This document shows positions 51,947 to 60,711 of a stretch of 64,000 nt of DNA, piece after piece. Location of the stretch: the NCBI RefSeq assembly GCF_029946505.1, contig NZ_JARZHG010000012.1, positions 186,001-250,000 of the forward strand, in the 5' to 3' direction. The DNA comes from Polyangium sp. y55x31 (GTDB lineage: Bacteria > Myxococcota_A > Polyangia > Polyangiales > Polyangiaceae). The first letter of the stretch is position 1, and every line of letters starts with the position of its first letter. A program made the position numbers and the translations under genes. Under the pieces are notes generated by a model. The model was not told the DNA's origin. It saw only the letters and a list, made by a program, of their open reading frames with translations, and did not search any database.

Positions 51947-52045
51947 CCGAAATCCTAGCAGCTTCGCCGGCCCCGCGCCCGTCCGGCGAGCGTACAGGGC
52001 GACGGAGCTTGCGCGCCGGGGTCTGTCCCGGTACATTCCGCTGCC

Positions 52046-52459
52046 ATGAACGACAAGGCCCAAGGACGTTTCGATATCACCCGCACCGCCGAGCCGCCGT
52101 ACGATACCCGCGAAGGCGCCACGCTCGGGCGCAGCCGCTTCGAAAAACGATTCGAGGGAGGGCTCGTCGCGACGAGCGTCGTGGAGATGATCAGCGCGGT
52201 GTCCGGCGTGAAGGGATCGGCGGGGTACGTGGCGATCGAGCGCGTGGAAGGCGCGCTCGACGGGCGCGCCGGGAGCTTCGTGCTGCAGCACAGCGGCACG
52301 ATGGACCGCGGCGCCGCCTCGCTATCGGTGACCGTCGTACCCGATACCGCCACGGGCGCGCTCACGGGGCTGCGCGGCCGGATGCAAATCGACATCGTGA
52401 ACGGCGAACACCGCTACACGTTCGACTACGATCTCCCCGACGCGCCCGCGGCCTCATAG
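52046..52459 (+). CDS. DUF3224-like small protein
   Basis: A 137-residue protein resembling the DUF3224 family of small beta-barrel-like proteins: RFDITRTAEPPYD, GLVATSVVEMISAVSGVKGSAGYVAIERVEGALDGRAGSF, ALTGLRGRMQIDIVNGEHRYTFDYDL are the family stretches. The function of the family is unknown. It has no signal peptide and stands alone, divergent from the phosphoesterase gene. Confidence 0.8.
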   Translation: MNDKAQGRFDITRTAEPPYDTREGATLGRSRFEKRFEGGLVATSVVEMISAVSGVKGSAGYVAIERVEGALDGRAGSFVLQHSGTMDRGAASLSVTVVPDTATGALTGLRGRMQIDIVNGEHRYTFDYDLPDAPAAS

Positions 52460-52511
52460 CGCACGCACGAACCATTTGAAGTGGGCCCCTTCCTGCCTTA
52501 TCGTGGCCGCC

Positions 52512-53114
52512 ATGACCACGACGCCCTGGCGCAACGATCCTGCCTTCCAAGGCATGTTTCATCCCGACTTCCCCGACGATCTCCAGGTCATCGTGCACGA
52601 CGGCGAGCCGCGCCGCACCCAGCGGGGCCTGGAGGCTTGCTGGGTGCGGGTGACCGGCGCGCACGGGAAATTACGAATGCCGGTCGCGCCGCCGGACGCC
52701 AAGCCGCCGATCCGCGCGGCCCAGGTGAGCTGGGACGAACGGAGGGTCTATACGGGGACGCTGCTGAACCAGCCGAAGCAGCTCCAGACGGCGCGCGAGG
52801 GCGAGAGCATTCTTTTCGTGCACTCGCCCGGCACGCCGCATCCGGTCCGGGTCACGCCACAATACCTCGTCGAGCGGAGCCAATGGTGCGTCCTTGCCTG
52901 TGACAAGTGCGGCGCCGACCAATCCCTCGACCCGCCGACGATCATGGCCAAGACGCGGTTCCCGAATGCGCCCGAGGGAGCCATCATGGCGGCCTTCACG
53001 GCGTTCTGCCCGTGCGGCGGGACGATGGTTCTTTCCCTGGTCGAAGGCGCCGAGCCTGCCGCGAAGGCGCCCGCGCCGGCGCAGGCCGAGAAGCCCTGGT
53101 GGAAGTTCTGGTGA
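52512..53114 (+). CDS. Protein with two CxxC-like pairs, unknown function
   Basis: This 200-residue protein starts at the ATG of MTTTPWRNDPAF; an in-frame TTG at 52476 is also open. Most of it is beta-rich (VSWDERRVYTGTLLNQPKQL). Cysteine pairs in CVLACDKCGADQ and CPCGGTMV could bind a zinc. The tail ends EKPWWKFW after an Ala/Pro linker, an aromatic end that may be a recognition tag. I do not recognise the family. Confidence 0.6.
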   Translation: MTTTPWRNDPAFQGMFHPDFPDDLQVIVHDGEPRRTQRGLEACWVRVTGAHGKLRMPVAPPDAKPPIRAAQVSWDERRVYTGTLLNQPKQLQTAREGESILFVHSPGTPHPVRVTPQYLVERSQWCVLACDKCGADQSLDPPTIMAKTRFPNAPEGAIMAAFTAFCPCGGTMVLSLVEGAEPAAKAPAPAQAEKPWWKFW

Positions 53115-53381
53115 GCGGAGCGCTCAGCGCGCAAAGAAAAACGACGAGAGCAACGCGGGACTTTGCGACGCGGACGATGATTGCAAGCACGCGGGGCCGC
53201 GTTGCTCTTCGCGGCGGCGCCGGTCGCCAAGTGGAAAGAGCAGAGGGATCCGCCGATCGTCACGGGCGTGGCGGTCGAGCTTCTTCCGGCCGGCTTCGAA
53301 TACGCGGCGCCTTCTGAATGCGTCAGCGACGTGCTTCTTGCAGAGGGCTTCACCGCAGCGGAGCAGCATACCGGTCTTTCA
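53115..53381. other. Convergent intergenic region
   Basis: About 267 bp between the convergent genes at 52512 and 53382. I see no gene, repeat or terminator with a T-run. Confidence 0.45.
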
Positions 53382-53858
53382 TCAGCAGTGGGTCTTGGCG
53401 CACGAGCCGCCGCTGCATACATAACACGCCGTGCTCCGGTCGAGCAGCGTGATCTTGCAGTGGTCGGTGGTCCCGAAGAGCACGCGGCACTGGATCATCA
53501 TCGTACCCGGGGCGCGCTCGACGTTCTGCAGGTCCTCGAGCGCATAAAGCATCGTCTCGCCATAAGCAGGATCGCACCCGACGAGCGCGCCGGTCGCGTT
53601 GATGCCGCAGACCGCGAGCGTCGCGTCGTCGGCCACGCTGTCGCCCACGTTGTACACCGTGAACGGCGCCTGGCCGTCGGCGGTGGCGACGTACTTGATG
53701 CCGTCGGTCCGCGTGATGATGGGGATGTAGCCCGCCGCGTCACCGTAATAACGTCCCACGGTGGCGAGCCGATCGGAGAGCGAGTTCGCCACCTGGGCGA
53801 TCGCGGTGCTCGCCACGAGAGCCACGTAGAACCCTTGAGCGATACCGTTTTTCTTCAC
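53382..53858 (-). CDS. Small secreted cysteine-rich protein
   Basis: A protein of 158 residues if it starts at the GTG at 53858, which has GGGGAA upstream and gives a signal-like start (VKKNGIAQGFYVALVASTAIAQVANS). Longer alternatives start at 53939 or 53942 and lack a signal. There are eight cysteines, four of them in the last 14 residues (CYVCSGGSCAKTHC), suggesting disulfide bonds in an exported protein. Divergent from the lipoprotein at 54505, with which it shares a region of dyads. I do not recognise the family. Confidence 0.6.
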   Translation of the reverse strand: MKKNGIAQGFYVALVASTAIAQVANSLSDRLATVGRYYGDAAGYIPIITRTDGIKYVATADGQAPFTVYNVGDSVADDATLAVCGINATGALVGCDPAYGETMLYALEDLQNVERAPGTMMIQCRVLFGTTDHCKITLLDRSTACYVCSGGSCAKTHC

Positions 53859-54002
53859 GGGTTTCCCCGGCGCCGGCGTTTTCAATGCGCGATACCACCT
53901 CGCACGGGACGTGCCAGGCGAGGAGACCGCTCCGGACATCACAGTCGATCCGCGTACGCTCGGAGATCACGTCGCTTTTGCGCCGTTCCCCTCACCACCC
54001 GC

Positions 54003-54074
54003 TGTCACGATCCCATGACACCCGTCACGCCGCTATGACAGCGAATGCCTCGCGAACGTCACGCGAGCCTGACG
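54003..54074. promoter_or_regulatory. Three tandem dyads with identical 8-bp spacing
   Basis: TGTCA-N8-TGACA at 54003-54020, CGTCA-N8-TGACA at 54023-54040 and CGTCA-N8-TGACG at 54057-54074. The first two are 20 bp apart, about two helical turns. The array lies upstream of the cysteine-rich protein gene. Confidence 0.65.
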
Positions 54075-54321
54075 ATCCCCCATCACCCGCCAAACGCGGG
54101 GCCCTCTTTCCACGAAACATCATGACGAGCTGCGGCCCTGGCACGAGCGCTGCAATGGCTCCCTCCCCGACGAGGACCACGTCGCCTCCACGCGCGGCGG
54201 GCCGATCGAGGAGAATCCCCGCCGCATCCCCGTGCGCTCACCGCGTCCCTCCCTCCGTGGCCGATGGTGGCTGGGCCAGGATCGCTGCCCAAAACCCCTG
54301 TCACCACGGCGGAACACCGGC

Positions 54322-54339
54322 TGTCACGACGGTGTGACA
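54322..54339. promoter_or_regulatory. Fourth TGTCA-N8-TGACA dyad
   Basis: A perfect copy of the array motif, flanked by C and G so that CTGTCAC pairs with GTGACAG. It lies 165 nt before the lipoprotein ATG at 54505. Confidence 0.6.
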
Positions 54340-54504
54340 GTGTCGCGGCGCCGTGTCACGCGCGGCTGGTCGAGGTGCTTGTTTCGTGCAATGGAGGCAA
54401 GCGCGAAGCCGCTCAAGGGCCTGGCATGGGTCTTGTTATGAGGGGACGTATCCACGCGACGGACGAAGACGTCGCCAAAGCTTCAAGAAAAGGACTCGCA
54501 CGCC

Positions 54505-55326
54505 ATGACGCGTCACCGCTTCTTTCTTCTTGCTTCTGCCATCGGTTCCGGTCTCCTCACCGCGGGGTGTCTCGCCGAGGAGAACGTCGGTCCCATCGAC
54601 GGCGTCGGGCTCGAGACGCTCGAGGGCGGCGATCACGGAATCAACAGCCTCGGCACCGACGACTTCCACAGCCACGCGGATACGCTCTGGGCGGCGGCAG
54701 ACCTCAGCCTGAGCGCACCGGACAATACGGCCTTGGCCGAGCTCCTGGCCGACACGGATAGCCGGACGCTCGAGTATGCTATCCATTGCGCATTGCCGCA
54801 GGGGACCTACGGACCCGGCGGTCACGTCGGGCGGGGCCACCTGAAGACCACGAAGGAGTGGGCGACGCGCGGCCTCACCCTCTCCGAGAAGCTGGACCTC
54901 TTCACGTGCATGATCGTGAACATCAACCCCAAGGAGGAGGAGGTGCAGATTCGGATCACGGGGGATTCCGTCACCTCCAACGGCTTGTCATTCTTCCAGG
55001 CCATGTCCTACAACGTCGAAGAGGCCCTCTGGGTGGCTCGTCTGTCGGATACGGGAGAACGCGAGTATTTCGTCTGGCCCTTGGACGAGATCGTCCTGCC
55101 ATGCGAGAACACGTACATGTCGCTGCTGACGCGGACTTGCGCATCGGGGGACAACCCGGGCGACGCGATCCCCGGCTGCAATGTGGAAAGCCGATCGAGC
55201 ATCGATACGGATTGCACGCAGAACCCCGTCACGAAGAACTGGAGCTGCCTCGGCCGTCCCGCCATCAAGACCTGGCTCAGCACCATGGCCATCTCCGCGG
55301 GCCCCAAACAGTGCGACCTTCCTTGA
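54505..55326 (+). CDS. Exported lipoprotein of unknown function
   Basis: The 273-residue protein starts MTRHRFFLLASAIGSGLLTAGCLA, a lipoprotein signal (LTAGC). It has eight cysteines after the anchor (FTCMIVN, VLPCENTY, RTCASGD, PGCNVES, DTDCTQN, WSCLG, KQCDLP among them), which fits disulfides in the periplasm or outside. A large middle region has EYAIHCALPQGTYG and KTTKEWATRGLTLSEKLDLF. No enzyme motif is seen. Convergent with the kinase gene that ends at 55337. Confidence 0.75.
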   Translation: MTRHRFFLLASAIGSGLLTAGCLAEENVGPIDGVGLETLEGGDHGINSLGTDDFHSHADTLWAAADLSLSAPDNTALAELLADTDSRTLEYAIHCALPQGTYGPGGHVGRGHLKTTKEWATRGLTLSEKLDLFTCMIVNINPKEEEVQIRITGDSVTSNGLSFFQAMSYNVEEALWVARLSDTGEREYFVWPLDEIVLPCENTYMSLLTRTCASGDNPGDAIPGCNVESRSSIDTDCTQNPVTKNWSCLGRPAIKTWLSTMAISAGPKQCDLP

Positions 55327-55336
55327 TGAAGCAATC

Positions 55337-58300
55337 TCAGGGGCCGCGCGTCGGCGCCTCCTGCGCAAGGCGCCGCGCGGCCGCGATGGCCTGCCGGTCC
55401 ATCCTCTCGACGAGCGGATTCTCCCGGACAGCCGCCGTGAATGCCTCCATCGACATTTTCGCGGCCTCCCGCGCCTCGCGCGCTCCCTTCGCCGCCGTCG
55501 CTCGCAGGAGCAGGAGTCTGCCCTTGCAGGCAAGCGCGCTCGGCATCCGCGGATGCATGGAAAGCGCCTGCGTGAGGAACCCGAGCCCCTTCGCGATTTC
55601 GCCCTCCGCATCAGCGCCCCGGCCGCTCCGAAACTGGCCTCTGAGCTCATGGATTTCGCCAAGCGCGACGTAAAGCCGAGGCTCGGCGCGCGCGACCTCG
55701 AGCAGCGGCGAAAGGGACGCGATCACCGTGTCGAATTGCGCGTCGCTGGCCTCGTTCCGTCGTATCGCCCAGCGCAGGGCGATCGTCTCCCCGAGGGCGC
55801 CCCACACCCGGTACTTCAGAACGTTCGGCCTCGCCTCCATGGCCTTTCCGAAGGCATCCCTCGCTTCGAGGATCCAGGGGGACGGGTCCTCCCCGCACTC
55901 GAATTGAAGCCGCGCGCGAATCGTGGCGGCTCTGCCGCGAAGGTCGTGCGTGAGGGAGGAGGTCGGCGCGAGTCGGGCATGCTCCGCGGCGCCCGCGTCG
56001 GCCCGGAGCAATGCGGGCGCTGGATCGCCGCCCGATTCCAGCAGGTACGTCGCTTCCGTGAGCGCCAGCATGGCGCGGAAGCGATGCGGCACGGGCGAGC
56101 GCGGCGATTGCTGCTGGAAAGCCTCGATCAGCGCCTCCGCCTCCTGCACGACGTCCCGGGGGGATTGCCCCGCCGCCACCATTTGCTCCGCCAGGAGCAA
56201 TCGATGATCGATCGCCGTGAGCTTCGCATAGGAGAAGCTCGGGTCGATCTCGAGCGCCTTGCTACAGCGCCGAAGGCCCTCCTCGATGGAACGGCGCGCG
56301 TCGATGCCGTGCATGAATTCGTGCTGGGCGCGAAAGTAATACGCCGAGCAGCTCTCGTTGAGCGCCCACACGAAGGCGGGATCCCGCTCGAGCGCCTCGT
56401 CGTACGCCGTGATGGCGTGGTCGACCGCGGGCACGACGTCGATGCCGCGATCGCTCGCATGAAGGACCCGCGTCCGCCACACCGCGGCTGCGATGTACCA
56501 CGCCATCGGATCGCCCTCGGCGCCCCTCCGCGCAGCCTCTTCCGCGTGCTCGATGGCCTTCGCAATGGCGACCTCCGGCTGCTCGTCGGGCGCGTCCCCG
56601 ACGGCGACGTGCCACGCGAAATTCGAGTGTAGCTGCGCCAGTCGGAGGTGTCCGAGCCCCATCACGGGGCTCGCGGCGATCGCTCTTCCACACGCCTCCT
56701 CGGCTGCCGCGAAGCTCGGCCGGAGGGCCTTGTGCGCGGCGCGCGCGCCGTTCATCTCCTGCGTGAACAGCTCGCACATCGCGACGTGCACGGCCGGATC
56801 GCTGCTCCCGATATCGGCGGCGGCGCGATAGGCCTCCCGCGCCCGCCCGAACCAATGCGACATTTTTTCGTGTTCGAACGCCGCGTCGTGACCGTATTTC
56901 CTCCCCATCGCGAAGAGCACGTCCCCTTCGAGCTTCCGCGCCTCGTAAAGCCAGGGCGCCTTCTCGAACGCCTCCCGCGCCTTCACGAGCGCCTCCTCGT
57001 GCCGGCCCTCGTGATAGGCGATGAGCCCCTCCACGTAGGCCGGCGCCTCGATCGTACCCCCGAGCGCCGCTTTGAGGTGCAAGAGCGCCGGCTGCTTGTA
57101 CTCCGCCTCGATCACGGCGATACGTTGCTTCTGTCGCTCCCCCTCCATCCGCTTCGTGTCCGCGAGCTCGTTCTTGTAGACCTCACTCAGCGCCATCCCC
57201 ATCGCGTAATCGAGCTCCACCGACCGATATCCCGCGGCCTCCGCCTGCTTCAGGTGCGCGAGCGCCTCCGCGTGCTCCTGCAGCGCGAGGTACCCGTACC
57301 CGAGCGCAGAATGCACCGGCCCCACGCCGACCTCCCCCGCGGCGTCCAACCACGAGGCGATCGTCTTCAGCCGCTCTCGCACGATCCGCCGCTCGCGATC
57401 CACATCGTGAAGGGGCAAGCCGTACGCGTTTCGCAGGAAAAACTGCATCTCCTTCACGCTCTCGCCGAGCTCGCGCGAAAGCTTCACCTGGTCGGAGGCC
57501 CTCTGCCGCTCGCGTATCCAGGCCCCGACGAGCACCGCCGCGACGACGAGCATGAGGCTCGCGAGCGCCACTCTCCCTTTGTGCCGCCGCGCGCGCTTCC
57601 ACAAGACGTATCCGATCGATTGCCTGCGCGCCTCCACCGGATCGCCGTCGAGGAACCGCTGCAGATCGTCGCCCAGCGCTTTCGCGGATTCGTATCGAGC
57701 CGAAGGCTGCTTTTCGAGGCATTTCATCACGATCGCCTCGAGATCCTGCGGTACGTCGCGATCGATTTGCCGGATCGTCGGCGGCTCGTCGTGGACGATG
57801 CCCTGGAGAAGCGCCGTGAGGTTGTCGGCGACGATCGGTGGCCGACCGGCGAGGACGTCGTAGAGCGTCGCGCCGAGGCAATACACGTCGGTGCGACGAT
57901 CGAGGGAGCGCACCTTCCCCGCCGCCTGCTCGGGCGCCATGAACGAGGGCGTTCCCATGAGCGCGCCCGTCACCGTCGCCCCCGTATCGCCCATTTCACG
58001 GGCGAGGCCGAAATCCATGATGTAAGGCTTCCACGCCCCGTCCTCGCCGCGCTCCAGCAGGATGTTCGCAGGCTTGACGTCGCGGTGCACGAGCCCGAGC
58101 CTGTGCGCCTCGTGCAAAGCCAAGGCGACCTGCCGGACGATACGCACCTTCTCTTCGAGCGTCATCGCCGAACGGACTTTGTCGAGCGGCTCGCCATGAA
58201 TGAGCTGCATGACGATGAACCGCACGTGATCGGCCGTCCCCGCCTCGTACACCTCGCATACGTTCTCGTGCGTGATGCGCGCCTGCGAGCGGGCCTCGCG

Positions 58301-58591
58301 GAGCAGGCTGCCGCCGAGCTCGGAATCGGCGCCGAAGAGGAGCTTGATGGCGACCTCGCGGCCGAGGCGAAAATCCCGCGCCTTGTAAACGGCGCCCATT
58401 CCGCCGCGCCCCAGGAACTCGAACGCCTCGAAACGCGAATAAAGCGTGGGCGGGATTTCCGACGTCTCGGGCCCCGCATCCGGCGGCGCATCTTCCACAC
58501 GCTCGGCCTGCGGCGCGGCGAGCTCCGCCTGCCCGACCGTCACGTCCTGCGTTTGTCCGGGCTCGTCCCGTCGCAGCCGTCTGTATTTCAT
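55337..58591 (-). CDS. Ser/Thr protein kinase with large TPR-like C-terminal region
   Basis: A 1084-residue eukaryotic-like kinase. The catalytic domain spans about residues 55-310: GRGGMG (61-66), AIK with Lys83, HRDVKPAN (D161, N166) and DFG (D183). One transmembrane segment near residue 340-360 (VALASLMLVVAAVLVGAWI) separates it from a C-terminal region of about 700 residues of TPR-like helical repeats (for example ALGYGYLALQEHAEALAHLKQAEA). The start is the ATG at 58591, 8 nt after the sigma-54 activator gene stops. The pair suggests phosphorylation control of the activator, a common myxobacterial arrangement; the direction of control is inferred. Confidence 0.93.
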   Translation of the reverse strand: MKYRRLRRDEPGQTQDVTVGQAELAAPQAERVEDAPPDAGPETSEIPPTLYSRFEAFEFLGRGGMGAVYKARDFRLGREVAIKLLFGADSELGGSLLREARSQARITHENVCEVYEAGTADHVRFIVMQLIHGEPLDKVRSAMTLEEKVRIVRQVALALHEAHRLGLVHRDVKPANILLERGEDGAWKPYIMDFGLAREMGDTGATVTGALMGTPSFMAPEQAAGKVRSLDRRTDVYCLGATLYDVLAGRPPIVADNLTALLQGIVHDEPPTIRQIDRDVPQDLEAIVMKCLEKQPSARYESAKALGDDLQRFLDGDPVEARRQSIGYVLWKRARRHKGRVALASLMLVVAAVLVGAWIRERQRASDQVKLSRELGESVKEMQFFLRNAYGLPLHDVDRERRIVRERLKTIASWLDAAGEVGVGPVHSALGYGYLALQEHAEALAHLKQAEAAGYRSVELDYAMGMALSEVYKNELADTKRMEGERQKQRIAVIEAEYKQPALLHLKAALGGTIEAPAYVEGLIAYHEGRHEEALVKAREAFEKAPWLYEARKLEGDVLFAMGRKYGHDAAFEHEKMSHWFGRAREAYRAAADIGSSDPAVHVAMCELFTQEMNGARAAHKALRPSFAAAEEACGRAIAASPVMGLGHLRLAQLHSNFAWHVAVGDAPDEQPEVAIAKAIEHAEEAARRGAEGDPMAWYIAAAVWRTRVLHASDRGIDVVPAVDHAITAYDEALERDPAFVWALNESCSAYYFRAQHEFMHGIDARRSIEEGLRRCSKALEIDPSFSYAKLTAIDHRLLLAEQMVAAGQSPRDVVQEAEALIEAFQQQSPRSPVPHRFRAMLALTEATYLLESGGDPAPALLRADAGAAEHARLAPTSSLTHDLRGRAATIRARLQFECGEDPSPWILEARDAFGKAMEARPNVLKYRVWGALGETIALRWAIRRNEASDAQFDTVIASLSPLLEVARAEPRLYVALGEIHELRGQFRSGRGADAEGEIAKGLGFLTQALSMHPRMPSALACKGRLLLLRATAAKGAREAREAAKMSMEAFTAAVRENPLVERMDRQAIAAARRLAQEAPTRGP

Positions 58592-58599
58592 CACGCCGA

Positions 58600-60021
58600 T
58601 CAGGCCCGCCGGGGCGCCGGGTTCTCGGGGATGCCCTCCTTGGCTTTGATGCCGTGCCGGTCGAGCAATCGGTGCAGGAGCTGGCGCGAGACGCCCATGG
58701 CCTCGGCCGCCCGGGAAATGTTGCCGTCGTACTTGCGAAGCTTGGCGGTGGCGTACTTGCGTTCGAGCTCGGCCAGCACGGCCTCGCGCGCCTCGGGGAG
58801 CGATAGTTCGAGCAATTTGCCGAGCTTCAGGTCCTCGGGGTCCACCTGCGCCGCCTCGCCTTCGGTCGGCGGCCCGGAGCCGGCCTCGGGCGCGGGTCCC
58901 GCCAATGGGTCGAGGATTTCGTGCAATAGCTCGGGAAACACCACGAGGCGGGCAATCACGTTCCGGAGCTCGCGCACGTTGCCCGGCCAGTCGTACCCCG
59001 TCAGCATCGGAATCGTCTCGGGCGGCAAATCCGAAGTGTTCAAGGGCGGATGGCGGCTCGAAAGGAAACGCTCGACGAGAAGCGGAATGTCTTCCCGTCG
59101 CTCGCGCAGCGGCGGCACCGAGAGCTCGAGCACCGAGAGGCGGAAATACAGATCCTGCCGGAACTTGCCCTCCGCCACCATGGCCTTGAGGTTCCGATGG
59201 GTGGCTGCGACGATCCGCACGTCGATGGCCCGCTCCTGCGTCGATCCGAGCCGGCGCACGGTCCGAGCCTCGATCACGCGGAGCAATTTCTGCTGCGCTT
59301 CGAGCGGCAGCTCGCCAATCTCGTCGATGAAGATCGTCCCCTGATGCGCGGCCTCGAAGAAGCCCGCCCGGTTCACCGCGCCCGTGGCCGCGCCCGGGAC
59401 GGTCCCGAAGAGCTCGGCCTCGATGGTGGAGGGCGGAATGGCCCCACAATCGACGATCACGTACGGGCCCTGGTTGCGCCGGCTCTCCTGGTGAATCGAG
59501 TGGGCCAGGATCTCCTTGCCCGTGCCGGATTCGCCGAGCAAGAGAATGGTCTCGTCGGTCTTTGCCACGCGCTCCAGCCGGGCGAAAAGCGCCCGCATCG
59601 CAAGGCTTTCGCCGACTGCGTCGCCGAAGGTGCCGCGCGTGGACAGGGGAAGGACGGCGGCCCCGCCGGACGGCTGCACGACGATCGTCGAATCGCCGAG
59701 CGTGGCCTGCACGCCCGGCGGAAGAAATGCCTCGACGACGCGGATGTCACGAATGAACGTGCCATTCCGGCTCTGCATGTCTCTCAAGAGGACGCCGTCC
59801 TCGGTGAGGCGTACCTCGCAATGCACCCGCGACACCTTGGGATCGGTGATCACGAGATCGCATTCGGGGCTCTTGCCGAGCACGAGGGGCGCGAGCCCGA
59901 GGGGCGCCGTGACGGCTTGCCGATCCGGCGGCGTGACCGTGACCCGCAGGTTCGGCAGCCGGAGAGATCGGCCCTCGTCGAGGCTCGTCAAGGTGAAGGA
60001 AGCGTCGCGTTCGCTAGGCAC
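58600..60021 (-). CDS. FHA-domain sigma-54-dependent activator
   Basis: The 473-residue protein has an N-terminal FHA domain (about residues 40-115; LGKSPECDLVITDPKVSRVHCEVRL and SRNGTFI), then the AAA+ ATPase of enhancer-binding proteins (Walker A GESGTGKE at 163-170, Walker B FIDEIGEL, D233-E234, arginine stretch FRLSVLELSVPPLRER), and a Fis-type HTH (YDGNISRAAEAMGVSRQLLHRLLDRHGI). The loop that touches sigma-54, usually GAFTGA, reads GAATGA (210-215), so the key aromatic residue is missing. The FHA domain recognises phosphothreonine, which fits the kinase in the same operon. Confidence 0.95.
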   Translation of the reverse strand: MPSERDASFTLTSLDEGRSLRLPNLRVTVTPPDRQAVTAPLGLAPLVLGKSPECDLVITDPKVSRVHCEVRLTEDGVLLRDMQSRNGTFIRDIRVVEAFLPPGVQATLGDSTIVVQPSGGAAVLPLSTRGTFGDAVGESLAMRALFARLERVAKTDETILLLGESGTGKEILAHSIHQESRRNQGPYVIVDCGAIPPSTIEAELFGTVPGAATGAVNRAGFFEAAHQGTIFIDEIGELPLEAQQKLLRVIEARTVRRLGSTQERAIDVRIVAATHRNLKAMVAEGKFRQDLYFRLSVLELSVPPLRERREDIPLLVERFLSSRHPPLNTSDLPPETIPMLTGYDWPGNVRELRNVIARLVVFPELLHEILDPLAGPAPEAGSGPPTEGEAAQVDPEDLKLGKLLELSLPEAREAVLAELERKYATAKLRKYDGNISRAAEAMGVSRQLLHRLLDRHGIKAKEGIPENPAPRRA

Positions 60022-60127
60022 GGCGGCATCCTATCCCCCCTCGCCGAGGGATTTCAACCGTGGACCCAGCGTCGAAGCCGTGCCCAGGAACTCGATAACG
60101 TATGCGCGGACGAGCCCGCGCGTCGCG

Positions 60128-60694
60128 TCATTCCCTCCGCGGCGTCACTTCTCCCAGATCGATCACGGCGCCCGTCGACGTGCCTGCGGGCAGCTTCGGC
60201 GCGTCGTAGCCTTGCGTGCCGGGGAGACCCGGCTCGCGATGGAGGTGCGCCGCCGGGTAGCCGTGGAAATCCCGGGTCGTCAGCCGGATCTGGCAATCCG
60301 CCGCCGGAAGCTCCAGGACGGCGTGTGTTCCATTCACCTCGAGATCCGATTCGACGATCTCCTTCGAGGTCGGACAAATGGCGACGAGGCAATCGCGCCG
60401 GCCCTTGCCCGTGCGGGCGCTCGGATCCGAACCCCAGCTGTCGGGATTGAGGTACCGTACGGTGATCTTCGTCGGGTCGGGCGGCGGCCACCCGGATGCA
60501 TCACGCGCGCCGGCTTTGGAGAAAGCCTGCCCGCGCGTCCAGCGAAAATCTTTGCCGAGGTCGGCGTACGTCAGGTCCTGCTGCTGGAGAAGTTCGCCGA
60601 GCGGACGCGCGGCCGGTGCCTCCTTCGCAGGGCCTTCGCCCGTCGGCTTGCAAGAAACGACCATGAGGCAAACGGCGATTGCAGCGCGCTTCAT
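60128..60694 (-). CDS. Exported lipoprotein of unknown function
   Basis: A 188-residue protein with a lipoprotein signal MKRAAIAVCLMVVSCKPT (lipobox VVSC) and a strong ribosome site (GGGAGGGG). The mature part contains QQQDLTYADLGKDFRWTRGQAFSKAG and a cysteine pair in RRDCLVAICPT. It starts 17 nt downstream of the SDR stop on the same strand, so the two may be co-transcribed. I do not recognise it. Confidence 0.7.
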   Translation of the reverse strand: MKRAAIAVCLMVVSCKPTGEGPAKEAPAARPLGELLQQQDLTYADLGKDFRWTRGQAFSKAGARDASGWPPPDPTKITVRYLNPDSWGSDPSARTGKGRRDCLVAICPTSKEIVESDLEVNGTHAVLELPAADCQIRLTTRDFHGYPAAHLHREPGLPGTQGYDAPKLPAGTSTGAVIDLGEVTPRRE

Positions 60695-60711
60695 CGTGCC
60701 CCTCCCTCTCC

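Larger units (their letters stand above)
53859..54504. other. Divergent intergenic region with dyad array
   Basis: 646 bp (or 562 bp if the longer start of the minus gene is used) with no gene I can support. It holds four dyads of the TGTCA-N8-TGACA type (listed separately). A loose sigma-54-like sequence TGGCACG-N4-CTGCA is at 54139-54154; I do not consider it proven. Confidence 0.6.

Noticed and set aside
54139..54154. Sigma-54-like promoter TGGCACG-N4-CTGCA
   Set aside because: It has the TGGCAC half but only a CTGC at -12, and lies over 350 nt from the gene at 54505, so it is not counted as a promoter.
56648..59344. Long plus-strand open frame antisense to the kinase and activator genes
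   Set aside because: High G+C leaves open frames opposite real genes. This one lacks any domain and its composition is arginine- and proline-rich, whereas the minus strand has complete kinase and AAA+ motifs.
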